Part shown: positions 56,266 through 64,000 of the stretch, in pieces
How the letters are laid out: each line of letters opens with the position of its first letter
Position numbering within the stretch: the first letter of the stretch is position 1
Assembly: GCF_023091155.1 (NCBI RefSeq)
Contig: NZ_JAHWXK010000001.1
Span: forward strand, 2,170,001-2,234,000
DNA: 64,000 nt
DNA from: Microbacterium sufflavum
Lineage (GTDB): Bacteria; Actinomycetota; Actinomycetes; Actinomycetales; Microbacteriaceae
Direction of reading: 5' to 3'
Program-made: the position numbers and the translations under genes
The notes under the pieces: generated by a model
Told to the model about the DNA's origin: nothing
Database searches by the model: none
What the model saw: only the letters and a program-made list of their open reading frames with translations

Positions 56266-57159
56266 ATGGGAAAGCTCTCCCGACTCATCCGCCTCGCCTC
56301 CGACGCGCTCGACACGGGCGGCGCGACATCCTCGCGGCGGCCCGGGGACACGGGGCGGGAGTCCACCGATTGGGGCGGAATGATCCGCGGTGCGGTCGAC
56401 CAGGTGCGCGGCACCCGCGACGCCTCGCCGTCCGCTGCACGACCGGGCGACCCGTACGCGCCGCCGCCCGCGCACGACGCGACCGCCCGTCGCGTCCAGG
56501 ACCGGACACGACCCGCGGGGGCCTTCGCGTCGCCGCCCGCACCGCACCACGGCGGATCCACGCTCTCCCCGCAGGATCGTGCCGCGATCGCCCGGTACGA
56601 CTACCTGATGCAGACGGCCGATCCTCAGCGCATCGAGCAGCTCCACCGCGAGGCGTTCGCGCGGCTCACCCCGCAGCAGCGCGAGGTCGTGGCGGCGCGC
56701 ATGCAGCAGGAGCTCCCCGCGGGCGAGCGGCCGCGGTCGTCCGCTCCCGACGATCTGGCCAGGGCGGCCGGGCGGGCGGAGGCGATGCGACCGGGACGGA
56801 TGCGCGGTCTGCTGTCCCGCGCGCGCGGCGTCGGGGCCGGCGGGGCTGCCGTCGCGGCGGGTGGTGCCGCCGTCGGTCTGCTCGGCGTCGTGGCCGGCGG
56901 TGCGGTGGTCAGCGCGGTCGCCGCGCCGCTGCTCGACCAGGCCGCATCGCTCGGCGTGGACTTCGGCGCCCTCGCAGAGGGCCTGGACGTCGAGGCGCTG
57001 GTATCCGGCGTCGATGTCGAGGCGCTGACGGGCGGCGCCGGGGATCTCCTGGGATCGGCGGGGGACGCGGTGTCCGGCCTCGGAGAGACCGCGACGGGCT
57101 GGGGCGACCGCCTGGGCGATCTGGGTGTCCCGGGGATCGGTGACCTGTTCGGGCGCTGA
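56266..57159 (+). CDS. Uncharacterised Ala/Gly-rich protein with hydrophobic segment
   Basis: A 297-residue protein without recognised family. Residues 1-100 are hydrophilic and Pro/Arg-rich. Residues ~105-165 are helical (PQDRAAIARYDYLMQTADPQ, FARLTPQQREVVAARMQQEL). A hydrophobic Ala/Gly stretch (~190-225, GGAAVGLLGVVAGGAVVSAV) could cross or associate with the membrane. The end has short repeats, GLDVEAL / GVDVEAL, and Gly-rich DLLGSAGDAVSGLG turns. ATG 56266 with AAGGG upstream. A TAGGGT element (56076-56081) would give a leader of ~180 bases. Actinobacterial relatives carry loose cation-ATPase labels, which the sequence here does not support. Confidence 0.6.
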   Translation: MGKLSRLIRLASDALDTGGATSSRRPGDTGRESTDWGGMIRGAVDQVRGTRDASPSAARPGDPYAPPPAHDATARRVQDRTRPAGAFASPPAPHHGGSTLSPQDRAAIARYDYLMQTADPQRIEQLHREAFARLTPQQREVVAARMQQELPAGERPRSSAPDDLARAAGRAEAMRPGRMRGLLSRARGVGAGGAAVAAGGAAVGLLGVVAGGAVVSAVAAPLLDQAASLGVDFGALAEGLDVEALVSGVDVEALTGGAGDLLGSAGDAVSGLGETATGWGDRLGDLGVPGIGDLFGR

Positions 57160-57172
57160 CCCTCGGGTCCGG

Positions 57173-57245
57173 TGCCCCCGCTGGGACTCGAACCCAGACT
57201 GAGGCGATTTTAAGTCGCCTGCCTCTGCCATTGGGCTACGGGGGC
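57173..57245 (-). tRNA. tRNA with anticodon UAA (Leu), short variable loop
   Basis: Read on the minus strand: acceptor GCCCCCG/CGGGGGC (7 bp), TA, a D-arm with GCC/GGC stem and a GG-containing loop, anticodon stem GGCGA/TCGCC with loop CTTAAAA (anticodon UAA), a 5-base variable loop (TCAGT), T-arm CTGGG-TTCGAGT-CCCAG and discriminator A. The body is 73 bases and CCA is not encoded (CCG follows). UAA reads the leucine codon UUA, but leucine tRNAs normally have a long variable arm (~85 bases); this one is class I in shape. Confidence 0.9.
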
Positions 57246-57347
57246 CGCGTCGCCAGCCTAGCGCCGGCGAACGGCGGCCCCCGCACCCTCTGCGACGCGG
57301 TGTCAGGAGGGGTGAACCCGAGTGCGCTCAGGCCGTAGGGTGGGGGA

Positions 57348-58595
57348 GTGCTCGACCTCACCGATGAACTGAGCCCCGTCCAGGGCGCCGCCGCGGTCGC
57401 TCCCGAGTGGGAGGATCCCGGCCGATACTGGCCCCGACTCTCGGCCGCCACGGGCCATCTGCCCGCCCCGGTGGCGGTGATCGACCGGGAGGCCCTCCGC
57501 TACAACGCGATGGATCTCCTCGTGCGGTCGGGCGGTCTGCCCATCCGCGTCGCCTCCAAGTCGGTGCGGGTGCGGGAGGTGCTGGATGCCGTACTGCGGC
57601 TGCCGGGCTTCCGGGGCATCCTCGCGTTCACGCTGGAGGAGGCGCTGTGGCTCGCCGAGACGCACGACGACATCGTCCTCGGCTACCCGACGGTCGACCG
57701 CGCCGCCCTGGCGCGGCTCGTCGCCGATGAGGCCGCGGCCCGACGGATCACCCTCATGGTGGACGATCTGGTGCACCTCGACCTCATCGACAGTGTCGCC
57801 GGGCCGGGCTCTCGTCCCGAGCTGCGTGTTGCGATCGACGTCGATGCCTCGTGGCGCTCGCCGCTGCTGGGGCACATCGGCGTGCGGCGTTCGGCCCTGT
57901 TCTCCGCGGGTGAGGTGGCCGCGTTCGCGAGGAAGGTCGCGGCCCGTCCGGGGTTCCGGCTCGTCGGCCTGCAGATGTACGACGCGCAGATCGCCGGTCA
58001 GGGGGACGACGCGGGTCCGGACGCCCCGCTCATCCGTCTCGTGCAGTCGCGCTCGCGGGAGGAGCTGCGCGAGCGCCGGGCGGCGATCGCCGCGGCGGTC
58101 AGCGCCGTCGCACCCCTGGAATTCCTCAACGGGGGCGGCACCGGGTCGCTCGAGTTCACGGGCAGCGACGAGTCGCTGACCGAGGCGAGCGCGGGAAGCG
58201 GGCTGCTCGGCGGGCATCTGTTCGATGGCTACCGCTCGTTCCGGCCCGCGCCGGCCGCCGCGTTCGCGTTCGACGTCGTGCGGCGCCCGGCGGCCGACAT
58301 CGCGACCGTGCTCGGCGGTGGCTGGATCGCCTCCGGGCCCGCGGTGGCCTCGCGGCAGCCGCTCCCGGTGTGGCCGGCGGATCTCCGCACGCTGCCTCGG
58401 GAGGCCGCGGGCGAGGTGCAGACCCCCCTCCGCGGGCCGAACGCCGCGACGCTCGGCGTGGGCGATCGGGTCTGGTTCCGCCACGCGAAGAGCGGCGAGC
58501 CGGCCGAGCGGATCGACCGCTATCACCTGGTGTCGGGCGACGAGGTCATCGACGAGCTGCCGACGTACCGCGGCGAGGGGAAGGCGTTCCTGTGA
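57348..58595 (+). CDS. PLP fold-III amino acid deaminase/aldolase (alanine racemase-like)
   Basis: A 415-residue PLP enzyme with an alanine-racemase-like TIM barrel. The PLP Lys is in PIRVASKSVRV, preceded by PVAVIDREALRYN, the usual opening of the barrel. Other barrel strands are VLGYPTVDR, MVDDLVHLD, RVAIDVDASWRS and LNGGGTGS; the C-terminal beta domain has a metal-site-like DRVWFRHAKSGE. Related enzymes are D-threonine aldolases and D-amino acid dehydratases. GTG 57348 is exactly 6 bases after TAGGGT (57336-57341), so the message is leaderless. The stop overlaps the oxidase start (GTGA). Confidence 0.85.
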   Translation: MLDLTDELSPVQGAAAVAPEWEDPGRYWPRLSAATGHLPAPVAVIDREALRYNAMDLLVRSGGLPIRVASKSVRVREVLDAVLRLPGFRGILAFTLEEALWLAETHDDIVLGYPTVDRAALARLVADEAAARRITLMVDDLVHLDLIDSVAGPGSRPELRVAIDVDASWRSPLLGHIGVRRSALFSAGEVAAFARKVAARPGFRLVGLQMYDAQIAGQGDDAGPDAPLIRLVQSRSREELRERRAAIAAAVSAVAPLEFLNGGGTGSLEFTGSDESLTEASAGSGLLGGHLFDGYRSFRPAPAAAFAFDVVRRPAADIATVLGGGWIASGPAVASRQPLPVWPADLRTLPREAAGEVQTPLRGPNAATLGVGDRVWFRHAKSGEPAERIDRYHLVSGDEVIDELPTYRGEGKAFL

Positions 58596-59905
58596 CGCGC
58601 ATCGGCGGCACCTGGCAGAACTGGGGCCGCTCGGCGTCGGTGCGTCCCGTCCGCGTCGAGCGCCCGCGCAGCCCCGAGGGCGTGCAGCGCGCCGTGCGGG
58701 CCGCCGCGAAGCAGGGCCTGACGATCAAGGCGGTCGGCGCCGGCCACAGCTTCACCGGGATCGCCGTCGCCCCCGGCGTGCTGCTCGAACTGGACGACCT
58801 GCAGGGGCTCGTGTCCGCAGACGCCGCATCCGGACGTGTGAGCCTCCTCGCCGGTACCCGCCTGCACCGGATCCCCGGGCTGCTCGCGCCGTACGGCCTG
58901 GCGATGCAGAACCTCGGCGACATCGACCGGCAGTCGATCTCCGGGGCCATCTCGACCGGCACGCACGGAACCGGTGCGACGTTCGGCGGGCTCGCGACCC
59001 AGGTCGTCGGCGTCACGCTGATCACGGCCGCGGGCGAGTTCCTCCGGATCGACGAGCAGCACCAGCCCGAACTTCTGCCCGCGGTGGCCGTGGGTCTCGG
59101 GGCTCTGGGCATCATCGTCGAAGTGACGCTGCAGTGCGTCCCGTCGTTCGTCCTGCACGCGATCGACGAGCCCGTGCCGCTCGACGACGTGCTGTCGTCC
59201 GTGCACGAGCGTGTCGCCGCGTCCGACCACTTCGAGTTCTACTGGTTCCCGCACACCGACGTCGCCCTCACCAAGCGGCAGACGCGGCTTCCGGAGTCGA
59301 CGGTCCGCAAGCCGCTGCCCGTCGTGGGCCGGTGGGTGGACGAGAGTCTGCTCTCCAACGGCGTGTACCGCGTGGTGTGTGCGGCCGGTCAGCTGGTGCC
59401 GGCGGTCACGCCGCCGTTCAGCCGCCTGGCCGTCCGGCTCACGGGCGATCGCGAGTACACCGATCTGTCGCACCGGGTGCTCACCCAGAGCCGCACGGTG
59501 CGGTTCCGCGAGATGGAGTACGCGATCCCCGCGGACGCGGTCGTCCCCGCCTTCCGCGCGGTGCAGCAGCTGATCGCGGACCGCGGCTGGCGGATCGAGT
59601 TCCCGATCGAGGTGCGTTTCGCCGCCGCGGACGACCGCTGGCTCTCCACGGCACACGGGCGCGCCAGCGCCTACATCGCCGTGCATCGCTATTGGCGCGC
59701 CGATCCCACGGCGTACTTCGAGGCCGTGGAGCGGATCATGAGGGAGCACGGTGGCCGGCCGCACTGGGGGAAGCTGCACACGCAGGACGCGGAGTCGCTG
59801 CGCGCGGTGTACCCGCGGTTCGACGACTTCGTGGGGCTGCGGGACCGGCTCGACCCCGAACGGCGCTTCACCAACCGCTACCTGGACCGGGTGCTCGGCG
59901 CGTGA
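58592..59905 (+). CDS. FAD-linked aldonolactone oxidase (D-arabinono-1,4-lactone oxidase type)
   Basis: A 437-residue VAO-family flavoprotein oxidising an aldonolactone or sugar alcohol. The FAD-binding domain has KAVGAGHSFTGIA (a His that may link covalently to FAD), GLAMQNLGDIDRQSISGAIS and GTHGTGATFGG. The C-terminal ALO domain has EFPIEVRFA and HWGKLHT, where the Lys is conserved in this family. GTG 58592 overlaps the deaminase stop (GTGA), so the pair is co-translated. A cytoplasmic enzyme, no signal peptide. Substrate not certain; xylitol or gulonolactone oxidases are close relatives. Confidence 0.9.
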   Translation: MTRIGGTWQNWGRSASVRPVRVERPRSPEGVQRAVRAAAKQGLTIKAVGAGHSFTGIAVAPGVLLELDDLQGLVSADAASGRVSLLAGTRLHRIPGLLAPYGLAMQNLGDIDRQSISGAISTGTHGTGATFGGLATQVVGVTLITAAGEFLRIDEQHQPELLPAVAVGLGALGIIVEVTLQCVPSFVLHAIDEPVPLDDVLSSVHERVAASDHFEFYWFPHTDVALTKRQTRLPESTVRKPLPVVGRWVDESLLSNGVYRVVCAAGQLVPAVTPPFSRLAVRLTGDREYTDLSHRVLTQSRTVRFREMEYAIPADAVVPAFRAVQQLIADRGWRIEFPIEVRFAAADDRWLSTAHGRASAYIAVHRYWRADPTAYFEAVERIMREHGGRPHWGKLHTQDAESLRAVYPRFDDFVGLRDRLDPERRFTNRYLDRVLGA

Positions 59906-59933
59906 TGCGGCCGGCGGCTGACGCGCCCAGTCC

Positions 59934-59957
59934 ACGCGCAGCCTGCGCGTCTAGGAT
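59934..59957 (+). promoter_or_regulatory. Palindrome and -10 element upstream of lemA
   Basis: ACGCGCAG-C-CTGCGCGT (59934-59950) is a perfect 8-bp inverted repeat around one base, directly followed by TAGGAT (59952-59957). Its position, where the -35/-10 spacer would be, suits an operator. As RNA it could fold as a 6-bp stem with a 5-base loop, and so might instead end the upstream oxidase gene. Confidence 0.5.
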
Positions 59958-59987
59958 GAGAGAAACACGAGGAAGGGTGGGGCTCTG

Positions 59988-60554
59988 ATGGAATGGCTCG
60001 TGCCGGTACTGATCGTCGTCGGGGTGATCCTGCTCGTCGGCATCTATCTCTGGGCCACATACAACTCGCTCGTGCAGCTCAACGTGCGCGTGGACGAGGC
60101 GTGGAGCGGCATCACGGTTCAGCTCAAGCGCCGAGCGGACCTCATCCCCAACCTGATCGAGACCGTCAAGGGCTACGCCTCGCACGAGAAGGCCGTGTTC
60201 GAGAACGTCACGCGGGCGCGTGCCGAGACCCTCACCGCGAGCGGCCCCGGTGAGGCCGGCATCGCCGAGGGACACCTCCAGCAGGCGCTGCGCAGCCTGT
60301 TCGCCGTGGCGGAGGCCTATCCGCAGTTGCAGGCGAGCCAGAACTACCTCCAGCTGCAGCAGTCGCTGGTCGACACGGAAGACAAGATCCAGGCGGCTCG
60401 ACGCTTCTACAACGGCGGCGTGCGCGAGCTGAACACCAAGATCAAGGTCTTCCCCAACAATCTCTTCGCGAAGGGCCTGGGTTTCACCGAGCGCGAGTTC
60501 TTCGAGGTCGCCGACAGCGGCGCGATCTCCGAGCCCCCGCGCGTGCAGTTCTGA
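59988..60554 (+). CDS. LemA family protein
   Basis: A 188-residue membrane-anchored protein. One membrane helix (~4-22, VPVLIVVGVILLVGIYLWAT) is followed by the family motif YNSLVQLNVRVDEAWSGITVQLKRR and long antiparallel helices (PQLQASQNYLQLQQSLVDTEDKI), ending in FPNNLFAKGLGFTEREFFEV. The N-terminus is outside and the body cytoplasmic, or the reverse; the family's role is not settled. GAGGAAGGG lies 10 bases before the ATG. Convergent with the 60564 gene after only 9 bases. Confidence 0.93.
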   Translation: MEWLVPVLIVVGVILLVGIYLWATYNSLVQLNVRVDEAWSGITVQLKRRADLIPNLIETVKGYASHEKAVFENVTRARAETLTASGPGEAGIAEGHLQQALRSLFAVAEAYPQLQASQNYLQLQQSLVDTEDKIQAARRFYNGGVRELNTKIKVFPNNLFAKGLGFTEREFFEVADSGAISEPPRVQF

Positions 60555-60563
60555 CGCACGCGC

Positions 60564-61463
60564 TCACCACACCGTCAGCCGCAGCCCCTCCGCGGTGAAA
60601 TCGACGTCGCCCCGCAGACTCCAGTCGTCGGTGCGGTAGGTGGTGGTGCGGGGCGCTCCGTCCTGTCCCGTCCCGGTCACGGTGGCGACGAGCACGCCGC
60701 CTGCCGCGGTGAAGCCGTCCGTCATGAGCGTGACGGTGGGCTGCTGCTCGATCCGATACCGGACCTCGCTCACGTCGCGGAACTCGAGCCCCCACGGGAG
60801 CCGGATGCCGCAGCCCGGGGGCGGAGAGGGCGCCGGAGTCGTGCACGCCGTCAGGTGGTCGTCGAGGTGCTGTTGCGCGGCCTCCGTGGCCTCGGGTCGA
60901 AGGGAGGCGTCCACCTCGACCGCGGTCGTCTCGCCGGGAAGCACCGTGACCTCGCTGGTCCCCTCGAGCAGAGCGGCCGGGGCCGCCGCGACCGCGTAGG
61001 TGCCCGGCAGCAGGACGGTCTCGTCGCCGGCGGGGAGCGTCGCTGCGCCGATCGCGACCGCGGTGCCGGCCGTCGTGCTCGGTGTGACCGCACCGAGCCA
61101 CGAGCCGTCCACGACCCAGCGACCGTTCACCGCGCTCATCGACAGGGTCGCGTCGTGCTCCTCACCGCCGAGTCGGAAGGACACCTCGACGCGCCGGTTC
61201 TCGCCGGTCCCGTGGGTCCCGGTCACGGCGGGCCGGGCGATGCGTTCGGTCGCCCCATCGAGCGCCGCGAGCGCCGTCGCGCTGACCTCCGCGCCCGTCG
61301 CCTCGACCGCCTTCGGGTCGCCCGACTCCACCGCGTGCAGGTAGGCGAGGGCCGCCTCATCCGGTGACGGCGACCGCAGCGACGCGAACACGATCCAGCC
61401 TCCGACGGCGGCCACCACGACCGCCGCGGCGATCGCCGCCGCCCACCGGAGGCGCCTGCTCAC
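60564..61463 (-). CDS. Uncharacterised protein with N-terminal membrane anchor
   Basis: A 299-residue protein, function not recognised. Residues ~7-28 (WAAAIAAAVVVAAVGGWIVF) form a membrane helix after a basic start, so the rest is probably outside. Residues ~35-75 (PDEAALAYLHAVESGDPKAVEATG) resemble the DUF4878-like helical entry of small extracytoplasmic domains. A beta-rich middle follows, with a VLLPGTYAVAAAP-type turn, then a Cys pair (LTACTTPAPSPPPGCGIRLPWG) that could be a disulfide. GTG 61463 overlaps the winged-helix gene stop (GTGA), so the two are co-translated, though one is cytoplasmic and one exported. Confidence 0.65.
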   Translation of the reverse strand: MSRRLRWAAAIAAAVVVAAVGGWIVFASLRSPSPDEAALAYLHAVESGDPKAVEATGAEVSATALAALDGATERIARPAVTGTHGTGENRRVEVSFRLGGEEHDATLSMSAVNGRWVVDGSWLGAVTPSTTAGTAVAIGAATLPAGDETVLLPGTYAVAAAPAALLEGTSEVTVLPGETTAVEVDASLRPEATEAAQQHLDDHLTACTTPAPSPPPGCGIRLPWGLEFRDVSEVRYRIEQQPTVTLMTDGFTAAGGVLVATVTGTGQDGAPRTTTYRTDDWSLRGDVDFTAEGLRLTVW

Positions 61464-62719
61464 GCCGCGCCCTCCCGCTCGTGCACGTGCCGCCGCACCG
61501 GTGCCCCGTCGCTCGTCGCCAGGGCGTCGTGCAGCGCGGAGGTGGCATCTCCCCAGCCCGACACCGACACGTGCTCGAGCCCCTGCCACGCGGCGGCGAG
61601 CCGCAGTTCCCGCGCGATCGCCTCCGCGTCGTCGGGCCGTGCCTGCGGCTCCCACCACGCCGACTGCACCTGCAGCGTGGAGCCGGCGCGCTCGGCCTTG
61701 AGGTCGACCCGCGCCACGATGCGGTCGCCCACCAGGACCGGGAGGGAGTAGTAGCCGTAACGGCGCTTGGCCGCCGGCACGTAGATCTCGATGCGGTAGT
61801 CGAGCTCGAAGGCGCGGAGCGCGCGCTCGCGGAACCACACCACGGGGTCGAACGGCGTGAGGATCGCGGCCGCCTCGACGCGGCGGGGGAGAACGGCATC
61901 GCGGTGGCGCCACGCGGGGAGCGGGCGACCGGCGCGTTCCCATCCCCGCACGCGCACCGGCAGCAGCTCGCCCGTGTCCTCCAGCTCGGCGATCGCCCTG
62001 CCGATGGTGGCGCGGTCTCGGATGCGGTAGTAGTCCGCGAGGTCGGACGTGGTCGCCACGCCGCTCGAGCGGGCCGCGCGGCGGATGAGCTCGCGGATCG
62101 CGTCGTCGCGGGAGACGTCGCGCGCGCGGATGTGCTCCGGGATGACGTGCTCCGCCAGGGCGTACGTGCGCTCGAAGCCGCGCCGCCCGCTGACGGCCAC
62201 GTCTCCCGTGCGCCACAGGTGCTCGAGGGCGAGCTTGACCTCGTCCCAGTCCCACCATGTGCCGCGCTCGCGGGGAGCGTCGGCGCGCAGGTCGGCGGGG
62301 CGGAGCGGGCCACGGTCGCGCAGTTCCGCCTGCACCCACGCGACCGTGCGGGCGTTGGTGCTGAGCCACGAGTCCTCGCCGGCCCAGCGATGGCGGAACG
62401 CGTCCATGCGGAACCGCCAGAGCGGCCAGTCCTCGACCGGGATGAACGTGGCCTCGTGAGCGAGGTACTCGACGTAGTGCGTGGTGCGCGACAGGAAGAG
62501 CCGGTCGAGCAGGGCCGGATCGTACGCGCCGAGCCGGGAGAACAGCGGCAGGTAGTGCGACCGGGCGAACACGTTGACCGAGTCGATCTGCAGCACTCCG
62601 AGCCGCTCCATCACGCGGTGCAGGTGGCGGTTGGAGACGGCAGCGGGTCGCGCGCGTGTGAACCCCTGCGCGGCGAGTGCCATGCGGCGTGCCTGCGCGG
62701 AGCTGAGGGAGTCGGTCAC
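61460..62719 (-). CDS. Winged-helix DNA-binding / YcaQ-like DNA glycosylase family protein
   Basis: A 419-residue protein of the HTH_42/YcaQ group. RMALAAQGFTRARPAAVSNR and MERLGVLQIDSVNVFARSHYLPLFSRLG are the family opening; WLSTNARTVAWVQAELRDRG and RDRATIGRAIAELEDTGELLPV fit the winged-helix repeats; the end has VGDRIVARVDLKAER. E. coli YcaQ unhooks interstrand crosslinks, so DNA repair is plausible. The motif linked to catalysis in that family (QxD) fits LQIDSVN here. GTG 62719 is exactly 6 bases after TACGCT (minus, 62726-62731): leaderless. Divergent from the AI-2E permease. Confidence 0.87.
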   Translation of the reverse strand: MTDSLSSAQARRMALAAQGFTRARPAAVSNRHLHRVMERLGVLQIDSVNVFARSHYLPLFSRLGAYDPALLDRLFLSRTTHYVEYLAHEATFIPVEDWPLWRFRMDAFRHRWAGEDSWLSTNARTVAWVQAELRDRGPLRPADLRADAPRERGTWWDWDEVKLALEHLWRTGDVAVSGRRGFERTYALAEHVIPEHIRARDVSRDDAIRELIRRAARSSGVATTSDLADYYRIRDRATIGRAIAELEDTGELLPVRVRGWERAGRPLPAWRHRDAVLPRRVEAAAILTPFDPVVWFRERALRAFELDYRIEIYVPAAKRRYGYYSLPVLVGDRIVARVDLKAERAGSTLQVQSAWWEPQARPDDAEAIARELRLAAAWQGLEHVSVSGWGDATSALHDALATSDGAPVRRHVHEREGAA

Positions 62720-62804
62720 GCCGCCAGCGTAACGCCGGTGTCGGACATCTCTCTCGCGGGGTAGATGCGCCGAGCGGCATACCGCATGACCGTAGACTGA
62801 GGCG

Positions 62805-64000
62805 ATGAGCGAGGACCAGCGACCCCGGCTGCGCGATCTGTTCCGTCCGCGCCCCGTGTCCACCGACCGGACCGTGACCACCGAGGCCGACGAGGCCGTG
62901 CCTCTGCCGCTGCGCATCACCGCGAGCTACGCCTGGCGCCTGTTGCTGATCGCGGCAGCCATCGGCGTCTTCATCTGGCTCGTGATGCTGCTGAAGCTCC
63001 TCGTCATCCCGCTCATGGTCGCGATCCTCATCACGGCGCTGCTGTGGCCGGCCTTCTCGTGGATGCTGCGGCGCGGCGTGCCGCGCTGGCTCGCGATCGC
63101 GATCTCGCTGATCGGCACGGTCGCGATCGTCACGGGTCTCATGTGGCTCGTGGTGTGGCAGGTCAGGGAGCAGCTGCCCGACGTCCAGCAGCGCACCACC
63201 GAGGCGTTCGATCAGTTCCAGGTCTGGCTGCACGACGGGCCGCTGAACCTCTCCGACACCCAGATCGCCGACTATCTCCAGCAGGGTCTCGACCTCATCT
63301 CCGAACAGGCGCAACTGCTGTGGACCGGCGCCCTCGCGATCGGCACGACCGTCGGTCACGTGGCCACGGGCGCGTTGCTGGCGCTGTTCATCCTCATCTG
63401 CCTGCTCGCGGATGGCGCCGGCATCTGGCGCTGGACGCTCAAGGTCTTCCCGCGTCGCGCTCGTCCCGCGGTCGACGGGGCCGCGCGCAACGGCTGGGCG
63501 ACCATCGTCAACTACGCCCGCACGCAGCTGTTCGTGGCGACGATCGACGCGATCGGCATCGGACTCGGCGCGTTCCTGCTCCAGGTGCCGCTCGCGCTTC
63601 CGGTCGCCGTGCTCGTCTTCCTCGGCTCGTTCATCCCGATCGTGGGTGCGGTCGTCACCGGCGCCGTCGCGGTGTTCCTCGCGCTCGTCTACAACGGCCC
63701 GTGGATCGCGCTGTGGATGCTGGTGGTCGTCCTGGCGGTGCAGCAGATCGAGGGACACATCCTGCAGCCGATCATGATGGGCTCGGCCGTCAAGGTGCAC
63801 CCGCTCGCCGTCGTGCTCGTGGTCGCGGGTGGAGCGATGATCGCGGGTATCCCCGGCGCCCTGTTCGCCGTACCGCTGGCGGCGTTCGTGAACGTCGCCG
63901 CGGTCACCATCAGCTCGGGCTCGTGGCGCACCGGCGTCGGTCCGAGCGGAGACCTGATCTGGAGCACAGTCCCGCGACAGCGGACACGGAGGAATCGATG
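62805..64000 (+). CDS. AI-2E family transporter (runs to window edge)
   Basis: About 398 codons are visible; the final bases TG would complete a TGA if the next base is A. It is a membrane protein with ~8 helices of the AI-2E/PerM family: RITASYAWRLLLIAAAIGVF, an amphipathic middle (DVQQRTTEAFDQFQVWL), then VLVFLGSFIPIVGAVVTGA, VVVLAVQQIEGHILQPIMMG, KVHPLAVVLVVAGGA and AGIPGALFAVPLAAFV. Members include TqsA and proton-coupled Na+ antiporters; the ligand is open. ATG 62805 is exactly 6 bases after TAGACT (62793-62798), a leaderless start. The frame has no stop inside the window. Confidence 0.93.
   Translation, partial: MSEDQRPRLRDLFRPRPVSTDRTVTTEADEAVPLPLRITASYAWRLLLIAAAIGVFIWLVMLLKLLVIPLMVAILITALLWPAFSWMLRRGVPRWLAIAISLIGTVAIVTGLMWLVVWQVREQLPDVQQRTTEAFDQFQVWLHDGPLNLSDTQIADYLQQGLDLISEQAQLLWTGALAIGTTVGHVATGALLALFILICLLADGAGIWRWTLKVFPRRARPAVDGAARNGWATIVNYARTQLFVATIDAIGIGLGAFLLQVPLALPVAVLVFLGSFIPIVGAVVTGAVAVFLALVYNGPWIALWMLVVVLAVQQIEGHILQPIMMGSAVKVHPLAVVLVVAGGAMIAGIPGALFAVPLAAFVNVAAVTISSGSWRTGVGPSGDLIWSTVPRQRTRRNR
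63998..64000 (+). CDS. Start codon of the next gene (edge fragment)
   Basis: The window ends in CGGAGGAATCGATG. GGAGGAA is an excellent SD 4 bases before this ATG. If the next base is A, it makes an ATGA overlap with the AI-2E gene, as between many genes in this window. Nothing of the product is visible. Confidence 0.4.

Noticed and set aside
56088..57143. A 351-codon frame beginning at a GTG in leaderless position
   Set aside because: Its product is Arg/Pro-rich and mostly out of frame over the 56266 gene. I kept only the remark that a short upstream frame may exist.
60564..63800. A 1078-codon minus-strand frame spanning three genes
   Set aside because: Only its last 300 codons (60564-61463) look like a protein; the rest is antisense or out of frame to the YcaQ-like and AI-2E genes.

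Overview
The window is a gene-dense, very GC-rich chromosomal segment from an actinobacterium. The best fit is a Microbacteriaceae member, probably Microbacterium-like. The grounds are the protein families, the order eno / FtsB-like / DUF501 / subtilase / NDH-2, a RamB-type regulator divergent from GTP-dependent PEP carboxykinase, and the many genes that seem to lack a 5' leader (TANNNT, 6-7 nt, then the start codon). This placement is inference from gene content; there is no rRNA marker. I see no IS element, prophage, CRISPR array, rRNA or replication origin. Intergenic gaps are short, and no gap over 300 bases is empty: the longest, 28475-28758, holds an FMN riboswitch.

Region 1 (1-17.3 kb) is catabolic. 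It holds the end of an amidohydrolase and an M20 amidohydrolase, then an FCD-type GntR repressor divergent from an operon. That operon encodes a ThDP-dependent 2-oxoacid decarboxylase-like enzyme, an aldehyde dehydrogenase, a peptide-type ABC importer (lipoprotein, permease, a fused permease-ATPase and a second ATPase) and a second M20 amidohydrolase. On the opposite strand are two tandem S10 serine carboxypeptidase-like proteins without signal peptides, downstream of the RamB-like regulator. AT-rich sites sharing ATTGAAT(A/G)T lie before the decarboxylase gene, before the lipoprotein gene and before the S10 pair. One regulator may therefore control uptake, hydrolysis and oxidation of a peptide or N-acyl amino acid. 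The substrate is unknown.

Region 2 (17.3-30.3 kb) holds pckG, an ABC exporter with a small HTH protein that has two matched palindromic sites upstream, the start-less C-terminal remnant of a PIN/VapC toxin, an MHS-type MFS permease, a YfcE phosphoesterase, and the riboflavin operon ribD-ribE-ribBA-ribH behind an FMN riboswitch. An Fpg/Nei glycosylase and a GNAT acetyltransferase follow.

Region 3 (30.3-49.3 kb) is housekeeping and envelope functions: mfd, a gamma-carbonic-anhydrase-like protein, gdhA and ppc (with pckG and eno this places four central-carbon/nitrogen enzymes in the window), nhaA-mazG, hisS, an SGNH hydrolase, a VOC protein divergent from an AraC regulator, an APC permease, a DUF4442 protein, and a YtrA-type GntR operon with DUF1648, CPBP protease and O-methyltransferase genes.

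Region 4 (49.3-64 kb) runs eno, an FtsB/DivIC-like protein, DUF501, a mycosin-like subtilase and NDH-2, ending in a strong terminator. Two poorly characterised proteins follow, then a tRNA with anticodon UAA but a short variable loop, a PLP fold-III aldolase/deaminase, an aldonolactone oxidase, LemA, a membrane-anchored unknown, a YcaQ-like winged-helix protein and an AI-2E family permease that runs to the window edge.
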